Positions 43,562 to 55,055 of a stretch of 64,000 nucleotides of DNA are shown piece by piece. Made by a program: the position numbers and the translations under genes. Below the pieces are notes generated by a model, which did not search any database, was not told where the DNA came from, and worked only from the letters and a program-made list of their open reading frames with translations. How positions within the stretch are numbered: the stretch's first letter is position 1; each line of letters starts with the position of its first letter. Origin of the DNA: Nothophaeocryptopus gaeumannii (lineage: Eukaryota; Ascomycota; Dothideomycetes; Mycosphaerellales; Mycosphaerellaceae); assembly GCA_031771865.1 (NCBI GenBank), contig JASISA010000036.1:372001-436000 (forward strand), read 5' to 3'.

Positions 43562-45403
43562 ATGGCAGCCAACGATACCGAGTCTCTAGGCGAAAGCTTG
43601 CTCGCGTGGGTCAGGTCCTTTGAGGATGTCGGCAAGGCAGAAGCCTTGGGAGAATTGAGTGATGGGAAGGTGTTATGGGCGATACTGCAGGATGTCGACC
43701 CGTATTACTTCGCCGGCAGCCTGCCCGAGCCGAACATCGATTCTACCGGCGACTGGACTCGGAAATGGCAGAATCTCAAGCATCTCGAGAAGCAGCTGTC
43801 GATGTACTATCGGGACGTCTGCAATGGGCAGAGTGCGGCAGATGCGACCAGCGGTCCCGACTTGAAGGCCATTGTGGCCGAAGCATCGACACCCGATCTC
43901 GAGAGGCTTATCATGGAGATCATACGCGCCGCAATGGCTTCGCCGGAATCGAATCAACGGATGGGAAAGAGATTGTTGGGACTGGGCAATGAACACGCTA
44001 TGGCGATCGCGTATGAGATTAGGAGTATGCAGGACACCCAGGCGCCAGATTCAGAGCCTATAAGTCGAGATGAGTCGGCGTATCAGTCGGAGCAAGAGCT
44101 GCCGGATCGGACAAAGATGGAAACTCATGCGTCGAAAAAGCAGAATGGAAATTTGTTCGGAGATCCTCTGCTGGAGAAGGAAGAGGAGCTCCTGCAGGCA
44201 TCGGCTACAATTGAGAAGCTGCAGAAGAGTCATGCAGATGCGCAAAGACAGTTGCAAGAGCTGAGGCAGGATAAGGAGCAGCTCCAGGAAGCATTCGACG
44301 CCTACCGGTCAGAAATCAACAGCAAGGGACGCAAAGCTGGTGGAGAGGACGACCTGGTGAAGCTTCAACGGCAAGCGGATAACGACCGAGCATATATTGA
44401 CGATCTGGAGGCTCAACTACAGTCATCAAGGAATGCCGTAGAGAACTATGAGAAACAGATACAACGATACAAGGCTGAAGGCGAGGCTGGTCAGAAGCTG
44501 CGAGACGATCTTCAAGTGTTGCGTGCTGAGAACGAGGACCTAAACCAGAAAGTCAAGGCAAACGAGAATCTCAAGAAGAAGATACAAGCTCTGCAGGAGC
44601 AGGAGAAGGCAAACGGGGCCTTGCGAGAGGAGCTCAAGCAAGCCACTGAGCGGTTGGAAGAGCTTGATCGTATGGAACAGCTTCAATCCAGTCTAGAGAA
44701 GGAGATCATTGAGAAGAAGGGTTTGATTCGGAATCAGGAATATCAGATTACAGAATTGACGACAACACGCAAGCATGCGGAATACGATGCAAGAGTGCTG
44801 GCGCAGAAGTTGGAGGCTGCTCGTGAGCGCCAGGAACGAGACCATGAGGCCATCGAGGAGCTTCGTGCGAAATTGCAGGAATCAGGACCCGAAGATGAGA
44901 TAGACGAGGAGCCGTCTACGCCTAAGAAGGAGTCTGCCGAAGACGAGACGCCTCGGAAGGCCCCAGCCCAGAAAACTGACGAAAACAAGCACTTCGCGGA
45001 GAAGATCGCATTGCTGGAGCAGCAACTCGAAGCAGCCGACGCTAGGCTGAAGCAAGCCTCTGAACGCAACTCGGCCCTCGAAGACCAGAGTCGCGATCGA
45101 GAAGCTACCGCCGAGCTCAGCGAGAAAGCACAGAAGCAATTGGACGAGCGCGAAGACACCATTGCGAACCTCAGAAGGGAGCTCGAGACATTGCAGAAGC
45201 AACCTAAGGAAGTGCCTCCTCCTCAAGACGTTGCTGCGCTTCAACGGGAGAACAGGTTGATGGCGACTGCGTGGTACGATCTTTCGAGCAGGCTGCAGAA
45301 CAATGGTGTTTCTTTGGGTAGGAGGAGGCAGGAGCCGAAGAGCTGGATCGGGAAGCAGAGAGCGTTGGTGGGACCGAATAGTAGCATTGTGAGTCGACAT
45401 TGA
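43562..45403 (+). CDS. hookA: Hook-family dynein adaptor (HookA-like)
   Basis: Intronless, 613 aa from ATG 43562 (MAANDTESLGESLLAWVRSF). An in-frame ATG 36 nt upstream is in a less favourable context. Residues 5-165 form the Hook/calponin-homology-like N-domain (LSDGKVLWAILQDVDPYYFA, RLIMEIIRAAMASPESNQRM, LGNEHAMAIAYEIR) that binds dynein light intermediate chain. Residues about 205-575 are a long coiled coil rich in Gln/Glu/Leu. The end (QRENRLMATAWYDLSSRLQN, then SWIGKQRALVG) matches the conserved fungal Hook C-terminus that contacts the early-endosome FTS/FHIP complex. In Aspergillus, HookA links dynein to early endosomes for hyphal transport. No lesion in 1.84 kb. Confidence 0.92.
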   Translation: MAANDTESLGESLLAWVRSFEDVGKAEALGELSDGKVLWAILQDVDPYYFAGSLPEPNIDSTGDWTRKWQNLKHLEKQLSMYYRDVCNGQSAADATSGPDLKAIVAEASTPDLERLIMEIIRAAMASPESNQRMGKRLLGLGNEHAMAIAYEIRSMQDTQAPDSEPISRDESAYQSEQELPDRTKMETHASKKQNGNLFGDPLLEKEEELLQASATIEKLQKSHADAQRQLQELRQDKEQLQEAFDAYRSEINSKGRKAGGEDDLVKLQRQADNDRAYIDDLEAQLQSSRNAVENYEKQIQRYKAEGEAGQKLRDDLQVLRAENEDLNQKVKANENLKKKIQALQEQEKANGALREELKQATERLEELDRMEQLQSSLEKEIIEKKGLIRNQEYQITELTTTRKHAEYDARVLAQKLEAARERQERDHEAIEELRAKLQESGPEDEIDEEPSTPKKESAEDETPRKAPAQKTDENKHFAEKIALLEQQLEAADARLKQASERNSALEDQSRDREATAELSEKAQKQLDEREDTIANLRRELETLQKQPKEVPPPQDVAALQRENRLMATAWYDLSSRLQNNGVSLGRRRQEPKSWIGKQRALVGPNSSIVSRH

Positions 45404-45990
45404 TAGACCTCAGTCAGGCTGTGGCTGATTTTGGCGCAGCAGAGATGAGCGACGATACCCTTTTTGAGCGCATCGCGAGGCGTCTACGATGTAGAGATTG
45501 GTAGAGTGATACCCCTTTTCTCTTTGGCGTTGCTCGTTCGCTATATCGTCACCTACCAAGATTATCATTACGCTCCTGTTGCTTCACTCTGGTCAGCTGA
45601 CAGCCGTGCTTCGAGGGCGCTGTGGACGCTGTAGTAAGTCAAGCCTCCAGAGAGACAGCGAGATGCTGCTGCTGCTCATATGACACATAGTTCTCTGCAT
45701 GATCTTCGAAAGGCATACGACTGGCCTGCAGCGTTTCTTGGGGCGTTGGCAAGTGTGATCGCGTTTGCACCTGCCATAACGAGTTGCATGTGATTGTGGC
45801 TGCGGGCCGCGACGCAGCCGCTAGCAAGGGTTAGGCATAACTCCTTTACACCTCACTCATCAAGACAGCTCAAAACCACGACACGACCACGGCTTCGGTT
45901 CGTGACAACCACCGCCAATACACCGTCGTCGCGACACACCATTCTTGCCGTCAAACACTCATCGCTCCACCGCTCCGCAGCACCGCCGCC
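45404..45990. other. Intergenic, no gene recognised
   Basis: Between hookA and the first F-box paralogue. The last 150 bp is rich in CACGAC/CACCG words, consistent with a 5' leader. Confidence 0.45.
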
Positions 45991-47656
45991 ATGTCCACCA
46001 GTCGCTTGGAAGCGCTGCCTCCGGAGATGCTCACCAAGATCGCTCACTACGTGCCGCGACCGACGGATCTGAAGTCGCTCTGCGTGACGTCGAAGACGCT
46101 CCTCGACATCGCTACGCCCTTCCTATATGCAGCCGTGATCATCAGCAGCAAGCACCAATGCTCTCAGCTGCAACCAGTCGAGGTCTTCTTCGAAGTGACA
46201 ACGCAGGCCTGAAACACCTTCGCAAATTTGAAGTGTCGCGCAAGGCTGGTGGAGGAGAAAAACAAGAAAAACTGCTGAGGGTACTCCTCCAAATATTACC
46301 TCCTGGTGGTCTTCGCGAGCTGCACGTTCTACGGAGATCTCTCAGCCGTGTCATATGGCTAATACTACACAGGTACTTCGGAAATGTTTCCGTCGACGAG
46401 ACTATACTCACGTCTCTTCTGGCCCACCAGCGCGAACTCACGGCTCTCCAACTGGGTGAGATGACCTTTGAAAGCACACCGCTCTTGACATCTGGTCTTT
46501 TCAGCGCACCGCTATGGTCCAAATTATCCTCTCTCGTGTTTCCATCTCGTCTGGGACACGTCAGTAATTTAAAGTCCTATCAAACGATTTTGTCGCAAGC
46601 CTCGAGCCTCAACAGACTCGAAATTCGTACCATTCAAGTCACAGGAGCCCCAGCAGGACAATGTTTGAGGGACAAGAAAGACCGAGATGGATTGCTCTTC
46701 CGGACGCTGTTCTCGCATCTCACAGAAGAGCAGGGAAAGACCACTGCCCTTCGGCTAGACACGCTTCACTTGCATCGTCAGCATCTCATTCTTGCTCAAA
46801 CGACGCTGCACCCGCACATCGAGTTCCATCATCTGCGTGAGCTGTCTTTGATACGCTGCCATGACTGGGAAAAGCTCCTCACCGCACTCTGCGAAAGCTT
46901 TTCGTCGAATGGGAGTGCTCTTGAAAGCTTCAAGTTGTCCTCGGACTACGACGCGATGCCGTCACTGCTCATGTTCCTCGGGTCATTCAAAGGACTGCGG
47001 AGACTTTACATGCATCTACCGTGCGAGACCGAAGACTTCGACACAGGATCTCTGATTCAGCATAGAAATACTCTCAATGAGCTTGCGCTGAGCCTGGACG
47101 AGGACCTCTGTGATTGCGAGGAGCATATGCGCCAGCCACAATGCCTTCTGGGTGATATTGACAGCGAGCGAACAGTCCATATCGGCACCGAGCTGCCAGT
47201 TGTACACATGTCAGAGGCAGACAATGACACGATGTGCACTTACGAGGATACATTGCTCTCGTTGCTCAATCGGCCACGCATCCAGAGCATTAGGGTGTAC
47301 AGTTGGCCAATTGCTTCCCGAATGCTCTTTCGATCGTTCGAGGGTCTACATGGGAACAATTTGCTGTCGTCGAGAAGCACAACCAATCGTTTTACCTATC
47401 CGAGCTTGACAAATTCATGGCTCTCATTTTCAAGCGTCTGCGCCTACGCATGAGCCGATCTTTCCCAGTGATATATTTTGGAAAGAACAAGGATACTTGG
47501 AGCTGTGACGGCGAGGCGCATGAAGAGATGAAGCCAGTCTGCTACTATGCCGTGGAGCAGACGGATATATATGGAAACGTCAACCTCGTTCCATTCAGGT
47601 GCTTTCTAGAGGAGGCCAGGCACATAGAATGCGGCGACCCTCTGCTCGACTGGTAA
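45991..47656 (+). pseudogene. F-box/LRR-like protein, paralogue A, two frame lesions
   Basis: Begins MSTSRLEALPPEMLTKIAHY with an F-box (VPRPTDLKSLCVTSKTLLDI). The body (46190-47300) is a long leucine-patterned region (LLRVLLQILPPGGLRELHVL, LNRLEIRTIQVTG). It resembles LRR-type F-box proteins and the neighbouring paralogue at 48676-50397. The frame shifts by -1 near 46190, just before DNAGLKHLRKFEV. It shifts again near 47310-47325, before STWEQFAVVEKHNQSFYLSE. The rest runs open to the stop at 47656. No GT/AG intron of correct phase bridges either place. F-box proteins recruit substrates to SCF ubiquitin ligases; here function is doubtful unless the lesions are sequence errors. Confidence 0.65.
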
Positions 47657-48675
47657 TCAGATGGCGCATCGGACGAGGTTTCACTTCGGCGAGCCAAGCG
47701 AACATCCAGATCTAGCTCTACGAGGTCGTCAAAGACGTGTTGGTAACGAAGAGGGAGAATCTCTTTGGAAGTTGCTTAGAGCATCACCTTACGCCTCAAG
47801 CGCCCGCTAGGGCCACGAATATTCCATCAACGACTAGGCACTTTAAATCACTGGGGCCACTTCCTGTTCGAATAGTTTTCAGAGCTTTCTGTTGTCCCTT
47901 TCGCTTCTCAAGGCCGAGAAAAGCTGGTCTCTTCAGGGTGGGATGGGCGTGTTACCCGCGAAAGCCGCCACAAAGTGCGGATCGCGTTAGTACTAGAATG
48001 AAACGAGAGCTGCGTCCTAACTGTCTTCTCTCATGCCTACCACTACTCATTGATAGTCTGATCGAATCAATGTCTTGAACTGCTGTCATCATGTACTGAC
48101 AGATAGTGTCTCAGCCTGCTGGTAGTCGGCTCTGGGAAATCCAGTCTTGACGTTCGAGCTCGTTCCCGACCTTCGATGCCGAATGATGAGACAGCAAACG
48201 CGACTTTGTATACATAATTTCGATCAACCAAGGTGGGACTACTGCGGCTCTCTGAGAACAAGCTTCCAAGCGCACTGGAGACGTAGGCTCTTGTGTCTGC
48301 AGTTGCCTTCTGCTCTCTGTGCCACTCCATCTCTGATCTGCTCTACTGACTATATCCAGCAAGATTTTATGTCATGGACTTGAGATTATACAGCCATTGC
48401 AGTACCAATGGTATAAGAAGGGAGTAAGTCACCTCGAAATCCGGCGGGCTCTAGAACGCCAAGACTTTCATGTGCGTGAACCTCAGGCACGACACAACAC
48501 TCGAGTTGAGTGAATGAGGTCTAAGCCCAACCTTTGCAGCTTCGCTGGGTCAAAAGGAGCCAAAAAATTTCATCCAAACACTTCACCTTACCATCAACCA
48601 AAATACTCCCTCGCGACCTCGAACGACATTGTCAACCTCAACCGATACTGTCCACCTCATCCGATATCGTCACCC
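47657..48675. other. Intergenic, no gene recognised
   Basis: Between the two F-box paralogues. Short frames only. Confidence 0.45.
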
Positions 48676-50397
48676 ATGTCTGCGCTGATCGAGGAGCTTC
48701 CTGCCAAGATGCGCCTGCGTATGACCAACTACATTGGAATCCCGCCGACCTGAAGGCGCTTTGTCTGGCCTCCAAGGCGCTAAATGACACCGTCACGCCG
48801 GTGATGTACCATCATGTCGTCCTCGGTACGTACTCGACGACTCGAAGCCGCCTGACTTCGGAGATATCTGCTGACACTTCCAATGTAGGTGTCAACAGCC
48901 CTGGATGGCCTTTCAAGCCCGGTCAGAGCATCGTGAGGGCGCGCAACCGCGGACTCAAGCATGTTCGCGCCTTGAGATTCGCCTCGCAGTCCTACTCAGA
49001 CGGTCCGACCGAGGGCAGCGTTCTATCGATGCTGCTTCTCCTTCTTCCATCAGACATCCTGCGCAAATTTTGTGTCATTTATCATTGCTCCGCCAATGCA
49101 TCACACACTGACCTCGACTGGCGGGAACTGCTGGAACACCGTCATCGACAAAGTCCTCTTCATGTTGCTCTTCTCTCGGCAACGAAGGCTGGAGTTCATC
49201 TCGCTGGGGCCCATTACGTTCGACGCGACAGCGCTGGTCAATTCGGGCTTCTTTCCGAATCCCTTGTGGAGCGAGGTCCACACTCTCAGCGCCTACCGCG
49301 AGATCATTCAGCACGCGCCGAAGCTCAAGCCCCTTGCAATCCGGACAACGGAAGCGACCGAGATCGAAGAAGGCCGAGGACTCTTCGATTCGCTGACTGA
49401 AGACGGCCTTGTGTTCGAAGCGCTCTTCGGCCACGGGCAGAAAGATCCCGCCAACCCTCCGCTCCAGCTCGAGGAGCTGATACTACAAGAGCACTCTCTG
49501 GTCTTCGCAACTCGGAACATCACACCAATAGTCGACTTCACCAAGCTGTCGATGCTGACGATCAACTACTGCGATTTCTGGGAGCTGCTTTTGACATCAC
49601 TCACGCACACCTTCAAGACCACCGGTAGCCTGCTAAAAGAGTTCCACCTCCGCATCGATCACATCTCTAGCAACGGACACCAAGTCCTCAACGCCTTCCT
49701 CCAATCGTTTTCCGGTCTCGATACTCTCCTTGTCGAGATGTCCAATGACACCGAAGAAGACCTCCTCTCCTCATTCGCAACCGACCTCACTCGCGGCCAC
49801 TCACCATCCTTCCGCGACGTGACCATCCGCCTCCCGCACGTCTGCAAATGCACCACATTTCCCCAACGTACGGTTCCTTTCTGGATTGATGCTACCAAAG
49901 TCCCCAGCGCAACTGCTCTCGAAACCGAACTCCCACATATCAAACTCGGTGGCAGCTCAATAGAACCCAACTCCCTAGCAGCGTACGACAAGACCCTTGA
50001 GTCCTTCCTCTCTCTCCCCAAACTCGAGGAGCTAGGAATCAAAACCTGGCCCGAAGCCCCCCTCTTCCACATTCGTCGAATCCGACAAGGACGATGACAC
50101 AGTCGATTACCGACTCGTCAAGCTCAATCAAGCAGCTTACTTCATGGAACTCGATCGCTTCTGGGCCAGCTGTTTGCGCGTCTGCACGAGAGGGGATATC
50201 GACGTTTGCCGGAATTGATGTATGGGGGCCAAGTGCAGTGCGCTTGCGCTGGGGTGCTACATGAGGATATGCCGATCGTGAGCTATTTTGCGGTGAAGGG
50301 GGTCGATGTGTTGGGAAGGGAGACGTTGCTTGCTCCGAGGTACTCGCAGGATGAGGTTGAGTACATCTCGTGTGATCCGCATGGATGGAGGCTTTGA
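48676..50397 (+). pseudogene. F-box/LRR-like protein, paralogue B, several frame lesions
   Basis: Begins MSALIEELPAKMRLRMTNYI, then an F-box-like DLKALCLASKALNDTVTPVM. It resumes in another frame after about 48745. A good intron (48826-48888, GTACGT..CTGAC..TGTAG) follows. The leucine-patterned body (49150-50045) includes RRLEFISLGPITFDATALVN and FTKLSMLTINYCDFWELLLT. Further frame changes occur near 49130-49150, at a six-C run near 50055, and near 50162. The last segment (LPELMYGGQVQCACAGVLHE, EVEYISCDPHGWRL) parallels the end of paralogue A (CYYAVEQTDIYGNVNL, HIECGDPLLDW). Four or more lesions make this a pseudogene. It faces the Abp2 gene tail to tail. Confidence 0.75.
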
Positions 50398-50582
50398 TGC
50401 AGTGGCATACTGGGGCGGGTGGCTCTGCGTTGGTGGTGGCGGCGTCGTCGATTATCATTATTGCGAGTGTCATCAGAAGCCGATATGAGAGCAACCTGTA
50501 TAGACACTGTTCAAAGCCAAGCTCTGAATTGTAGTATGTAGACAATGAAGCGGCCTTAATCATCGTTGCGACAGCTGGTACA

Positions 50583-52916
50583 CTATAACACAGCATCCAT
50601 AATCTTATCCAACATCCTCTTCCTCGCCCTCTCCACCTCCCCCCTCGCCACACTAGCCGCAAACTCCATAGCCCTACACTTGGCCTTCCAATCCACACTC
50701 GCATCCTCCTGCGTCCTCCGCTCCCTGCTCACACTCTGCGCAATCCCTCTCATACTATCATCCACCCAACCCTTCTGATCCAGCTTATATATCGCCTCAA
50801 TACCCTTTCTCAACATCATGTCATGCGTCGTTTCGGTCGTTTCTTCCACACTCGTTGCGGGAGCTAAGGAGAGGCCTTTCATTTCGAAAGTCCCGATGCA
50901 GCCGCCCATGCTTACGTGCCAGAAGAGATCGAAGACGTCTCGGACGCCCTCTGAAGCGTTGTCGTCGTAGACGATTTCCTCGTAGCCTTCTGCGTCGATG
51001 CGGAAGCGGGTTACGTTGATGCGCTTGCCGTGCCCTGCGGAGGGTCCGAGAGGAATGTTAGCTTTGTCGCCGACACCGAGCCAGGATGCTGCTGTTATTC
51101 GCGCGACGTCGTCTTTGACACTGCCTCTCTCTTCACGAGGTACGTTCAGCCTCTCAAGAACAGAGTCTGCTAGGCGTTTTGCCTCGTCACCGCTCAAGCG
51201 CTGCCGTCTGCCTACCAGGTCTGCTCGGAGTAGATCGCTCGTCAATACGCGCTTGAGAGCTTCAAATGAAAACCCTGTTACAGCTCGTTCAATGGTCGTT
51301 TGTTGTGCCAAGCGGTGAGCTGCTGCTTGCGACCCCAGTAACGGCATGGCAAGGTCGCGTGTTGGATCATCAGAGTCGCTTCTGGTTTCGAGCTCCTTCG
51401 CCTCGCCGTTGACCTGCAGTGCTGGAGGAGTGGCCAGCCGTACCGGGCCTCCAGTATGCAGTGGCACTTGCAGAGACAGTCGGCCAGGCCTGCCTTCGCT
51501 TGCCTGTTGGAAGCCAGGTGCTGGCAGCTGCGGCGACGGTTGCTCAAGACTTGGCTGCTTCCCTTCCGAAGGAGGCGTTGCTGTGCTTTTCGACTTGTCA
51601 TTACTCGGATCAGCTGGAAAGGTCCCGAAAGGCCCGTCTTGGATGTTGCGGCTGGCTGGAGGTCGACCTCTAGGCTTCGAACCTGGCGCATTTGCCGACA
51701 GCCACGCGCTGGACACGGCGGGCCCATGTCTCCGTCGCTTTCGTGAAGACGGTGTCACAGCCGACTTCGGCTCGCCGTCAAAGGCGGCATCGATGTGGGC
51801 AGACATTGACGTCGGTAGCGCGGTCATTGGATAAGGTGTCCCTGGATTTTGTGATTGGCTAAGCTGCCATCTGAGGTTTGAAGGCACACTCGTCGAGATC
51901 GCAGAAGCAGGCGCCCTCGCTGACCACGGGGCAAAGCTCTGTGGAGTGACGGCGGACGCGATGGCCCACGGATCATTGTACCCATCTGGATGAGCGCTCA
52001 TGGGCAACGCTGACAGTGGCGTCGCGTTTTCTATCAGTTTTTGCTGCTTGTGTGAATGTTCAGCCTCTGTACCGTCTTCTTGCTCGGCTTCTGAGTTGCG
52101 CCGTCTGCCTCGCTTAGGTCTGAAAGATGGATCGAGTGCCCTGATCGCTAGATCCTCTTCTGCCTGGACTCCATCTCTGCCTAGAGGTGGAAAAGGTTCG
52201 TTGGGATTGGGAATGTCAGTGGAGTAAGCATGCTGTTTGCCGAAGAGATATTCGAAGAAGGCATCGATGTGCATAGCTCGCATCCATCGCTTCAGTCGTA
52301 CTGTGTACTGCTGTACCTTCTGTACAGACTGTCCCTTGGAGATATCAGGCGCTTCGACTCCGAGGTCAAGGGCCAGTTGACCCCAGGTCTTGATCTCTTT
52401 TGCATCGAATTTCTTCAAGAGTTCAAATAGTCGCCACGTCTCAAAGCCCTTGTTGTCGCTCTTTGGCGGACTCTGGAAGCCTGTCCTCAAGGTTGAAGTA
52501 TCCACGTCCAGGGGGAAATTCGGATTACAGTAGAGTATGAAGTGCACATAAGCCTGGGTCAAAGTATCTGGCGTGACGTCTTTGGAGGGCAGTGATCTGT
52601 CGCTTGGCATGAAGCTGGCATTCAGGCTACGGCCTGGTGAAGTACTGCTCATTCTCGGAGACGTTCCACTAGGAGGTAGCATTGATCCAGCACTCTCTGC
52701 AGACGACTGTCTGACATGAGGCGGTTTTCGGGGTGCCTGCTTGCGCTGCGGAGCGCCAGGGTGTAGGGTCTGTTGAGGCGGCGTCTGAAGGCTAGGATCA
52801 ATGCCATATACTGGAGGGTTAAACTGCGGTTGGGCGAAAGGAGAGCCACTGGCACTCGCGGATAAATGATATTGCTGCTCAGCGCCCGCGCCGGCATCCT
52901 TGGGGTGTCTGTACAT
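50583..52916 (-). CDS. abp2: ARS-binding protein 2 (Abp2) family
   Basis: Intronless, 777 aa, start MYRHPKDAGAGAEQQYHLSA. Residues about 110-250 are the Abp2 domain: SLPSKDVTPDTLTQAYVHFI, then LYCNPNFPLDVDTSTLRTGF, KSDNKGFETWRLFELLKKFD, then EIKTWGQLALDLGVEAPDIS and RLKRWMRAMHIDAFFEYLFG. The family is fungal and named after the S. pombe protein that binds replication-origin ARS elements. A long Ser/Pro-rich middle with basic patches (RPKRGRRRNS, SRKRRRHGP) includes likely nuclear localisation signals. The C-terminal 250 residues are a second folded region (AVTGFSFEALKRVLTSDLLR, DVFDLFWHVSMGGCIG). The frame is undisturbed over 2.3 kb. Probable nuclear DNA-binding protein; a role in origins is inferred from the name protein. 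Confidence 0.9.
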   Translation of the reverse strand: MYRHPKDAGAGAEQQYHLSASASGSPFAQPQFNPPVYGIDPSLQTPPQQTLHPGAPQRKQAPRKPPHVRQSSAESAGSMLPPSGTSPRMSSTSPGRSLNASFMPSDRSLPSKDVTPDTLTQAYVHFILYCNPNFPLDVDTSTLRTGFQSPPKSDNKGFETWRLFELLKKFDAKEIKTWGQLALDLGVEAPDISKGQSVQKVQQYTVRLKRWMRAMHIDAFFEYLFGKQHAYSTDIPNPNEPFPPLGRDGVQAEEDLAIRALDPSFRPKRGRRRNSEAEQEDGTEAEHSHKQQKLIENATPLSALPMSAHPDGYNDPWAIASAVTPQSFAPWSARAPASAISTSVPSNLRWQLSQSQNPGTPYPMTALPTSMSAHIDAAFDGEPKSAVTPSSRKRRRHGPAVSSAWLSANAPGSKPRGRPPASRNIQDGPFGTFPADPSNDKSKSTATPPSEGKQPSLEQPSPQLPAPGFQQASEGRPGRLSLQVPLHTGGPVRLATPPALQVNGEAKELETRSDSDDPTRDLAMPLLGSQAAAHRLAQQTTIERAVTGFSFEALKRVLTSDLLRADLVGRRQRLSGDEAKRLADSVLERLNVPREERGSVKDDVARITAASWLGVGDKANIPLGPSAGHGKRINVTRFRIDAEGYEEIVYDDNASEGVRDVFDLFWHVSMGGCIGTFEMKGLSLAPATSVEETTETTHDMMLRKGIEAIYKLDQKGWVDDSMRGIAQSVSRERRTQEDASVDWKAKCRAMEFAASVARGEVERARKRMLDKIMDAVL

Positions 52917-53536
52917 GATGTCGTAAAAGTCCGGCGCGGGACATTCGGCGCAGGTATGCGCTCGCGAGACTGGGACCAGCCCGTCTGGCGTATAGCAGCG
53001 TGCTCTTCAGAAGACGAGGAGATGACAGAGATGCGCAATGTTTCGGCGCGAGAGACGAGATGGTGAGGCTATTTTGCTGCGAATTCTGTCCAAAGCGGTG
53101 CATTTTCTGAAGTGGAAAAGGCCACTAAGGAGGTCTCAAGCTGCCTTGCAGAAGTGGTGGTACGGTTCCTATGGCAGCCGGACAGACCACAGGAGCAAAT
53201 TGATCAGTGGGTCTGGACAGAGTTTGGGACTTTGTTTCTGAGGGATATGTCGTTCTGTACTTCTTTCGCACTGGCACGTTGGATCGTGAGGCAGAGGAGA
53301 TGCACACGAACAAATTCGAAGGCGACTTGTGCACTGGTGTTTGGGATTCTATATTTAGACGCCACAGCCTTCAGCCACCTCTGCTTGTGCTTGAGTACAT
53401 GTAGTTCGGCATTTCTACCACAACGACAACTTGGAGTGGTATACGAGTGACTGTCATCGGCACGGCATACATGCAAACGCATCGTTCGCCCATCTCTCGG
53501 CTGTGATCCGTGGATATCGGCTTTTTCCAGATACTC
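52917..53536. other. Intergenic, no gene recognised
   Basis: Promoter side of abp2 and 3' flank of the RNase H2 gene. No domain-bearing frame. Confidence 0.45.
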
Positions 53537-54601
53537 TCAGAACACCTCCTCAGTAACCCTCCTCCCAAACCACGTCCCAAGCTCATCTTCCTTCCCATCC
53601 TCCGCACCCAGGAAGAACCCTGTCAACTTCAAATTATCTGTATCCTCATCAGCCTCCGGCCAGTCAACCCGACAAGGAGCTCCCTTCGCCTCGAGCATCT
53701 CCTTCGCAGTCCCCCAACTAAACCGGCATTCATTCCCCCAGCCAAAGACAGGATCCATATTTGTCTTCAGCCAGGTCGAACATCTCGCATCAGAGGGATA
53801 TCCTGATCCCCACTCTACTTCTCCATTCACGTCTGGACCGGCGTAGGCGCTGTACATGACATCCAGTGCCGCATCTCGAGTGACTTTCGCGCAGACGGAT
53901 GCTGCTGATACGCAAGGGTACAGACTATCGGCTTTCTTCGCAACAGTAATGCTCAGCGCCGGGAAAATCTTCTCCAATTTCTTCTGATAAACTTCCGGTC
54001 TCCCAATCGTGTCAATGTAGACTTCCCCCACATTAACGCCAGAGTCTAGGACTTCCTGGATGAGGTCGATAGTGGCGTCCATTGCTTGGTTGTTCAAGTT
54101 ATACATTCCATTGGGACGGAGCATAGCTGAGGAGATGTCTTGGGCGGACATGAGCCTGGTGGCCCAGCCGCATTGTTGATAGAGGTCTGTTGAGCGGGTG
54201 CATATTTTCTCCATGAGGTCGGAGCGGGCTGTGGGTGTGAGGACTTTGGAGTCGTCGAAGTGGTGAGTTTCCGCTAGGAGGGTTCTGTGGATGGGGATGG
54301 GGAGGTAGTAGAGTGCGTATACCATAGGGCCTGGTTATAGTTAGCGCTGTTACTTGGCGCGAAATTGAAGATATTCACCTAATACAGGCCCTCTTCCGGC
54401 CTCATCAACACCAAGCACGCATTCAGTGGTCATGTCATCTTTTATTGCGGCGGGTATTGCAGAGTGATGTGTATAGCTCTCTCCAGCAAGGACTCGCGAT
54501 GTTTGCACGGATGGTGGTATGAAGACATCTTCGGCAGGTGTTTCTTGGAGAACATCTTGTGTCTCCGGCTGGTCTTCCATAACTTCATCTTGGCTGGCCA
54601 T
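53537..54601 (-). CDS. rnh201: Ribonuclease H2 catalytic subunit A
   Basis: Exons 54379-54601 and 53537-54330 (1017 nt, 338 aa), start MASQDEVMEDQPETQDVLQE. The 48-nt intron (GTGAAT..CGCTAAC..AACCAG) falls inside the GRGPVLGPMVYALYYLP motif. Catalytic residues: Asp66 and Glu67 in VDEAGRG, the Asp of VYIDTIGRPE, and the Asp of VTRDAALD after SLYPCVSAASVCAKVTRD. The C-terminus carries the eukaryote-specific GSGYPSDARCSTWLKTN and the region that binds subunits B and C. The enzyme removes RNA from RNA:DNA hybrids and single ribonucleotides in nuclear DNA. An in-frame ATG 42 nt upstream is an alternative start. Divergent from the peroxisomal carrier with 454 bp between starts. Confidence 0.94.
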
Positions 54602-55055
54602 TGTGTCCTCCGGTGTTGTGGTTTGCCATGTTCGGGATCTCACTGCTCAACACGGTTGGAGGACGCGATCCAAACGCGACTTGGAAACGACCAGGATCTA
54701 AATTGAAGCTAAACCAGAAATGGCGTTCGGCTCGGCTCGGCTCGGCTCATTCACATGCGGGAGGACAGAGCGCCTGGTGTGGCTCCTTCTCTCGCCGAGC
54801 ACGAAGACGCTCAGACCTCGGCAACATGATCATCGTCATGTTATGCGACGACAAGCAGCAGAACTAGTATATCTAGTAGAAGTACCCAGCGAGGCCAGAA
54901 AGTAATCAAACTTGTGGTCTTGACCTTCTCTCCTACCCTTGCTTGTCTACTCCTCTTCCTCTTCGCCGATAGTCGGAACCTCAAGTCGCAGTCCATAAAA
55001 CCGCAAACATGTCTCAGAAAGTACGAATGCGCATCGCAAGAGCACTTAACCAAAC
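54602..55055. promoter_or_regulatory. Bidirectional promoter between rnh201 and the Pmp47-type carrier
   Basis: 454 bp between two divergent starts. Contains a short (GGCTC)n run (about 54728-54748). A CT-rich leader (CTTCTCTCCTACCC, CTCCTCTTCCTCTTCG) leads into the carrier. An upstream ATG at 55009 does not splice in frame. Confidence 0.5.

Noticed and set aside
54728..54748. (GGCTC)n run as a regulatory element
   Set aside because: Only about four units; nothing links it to regulation.
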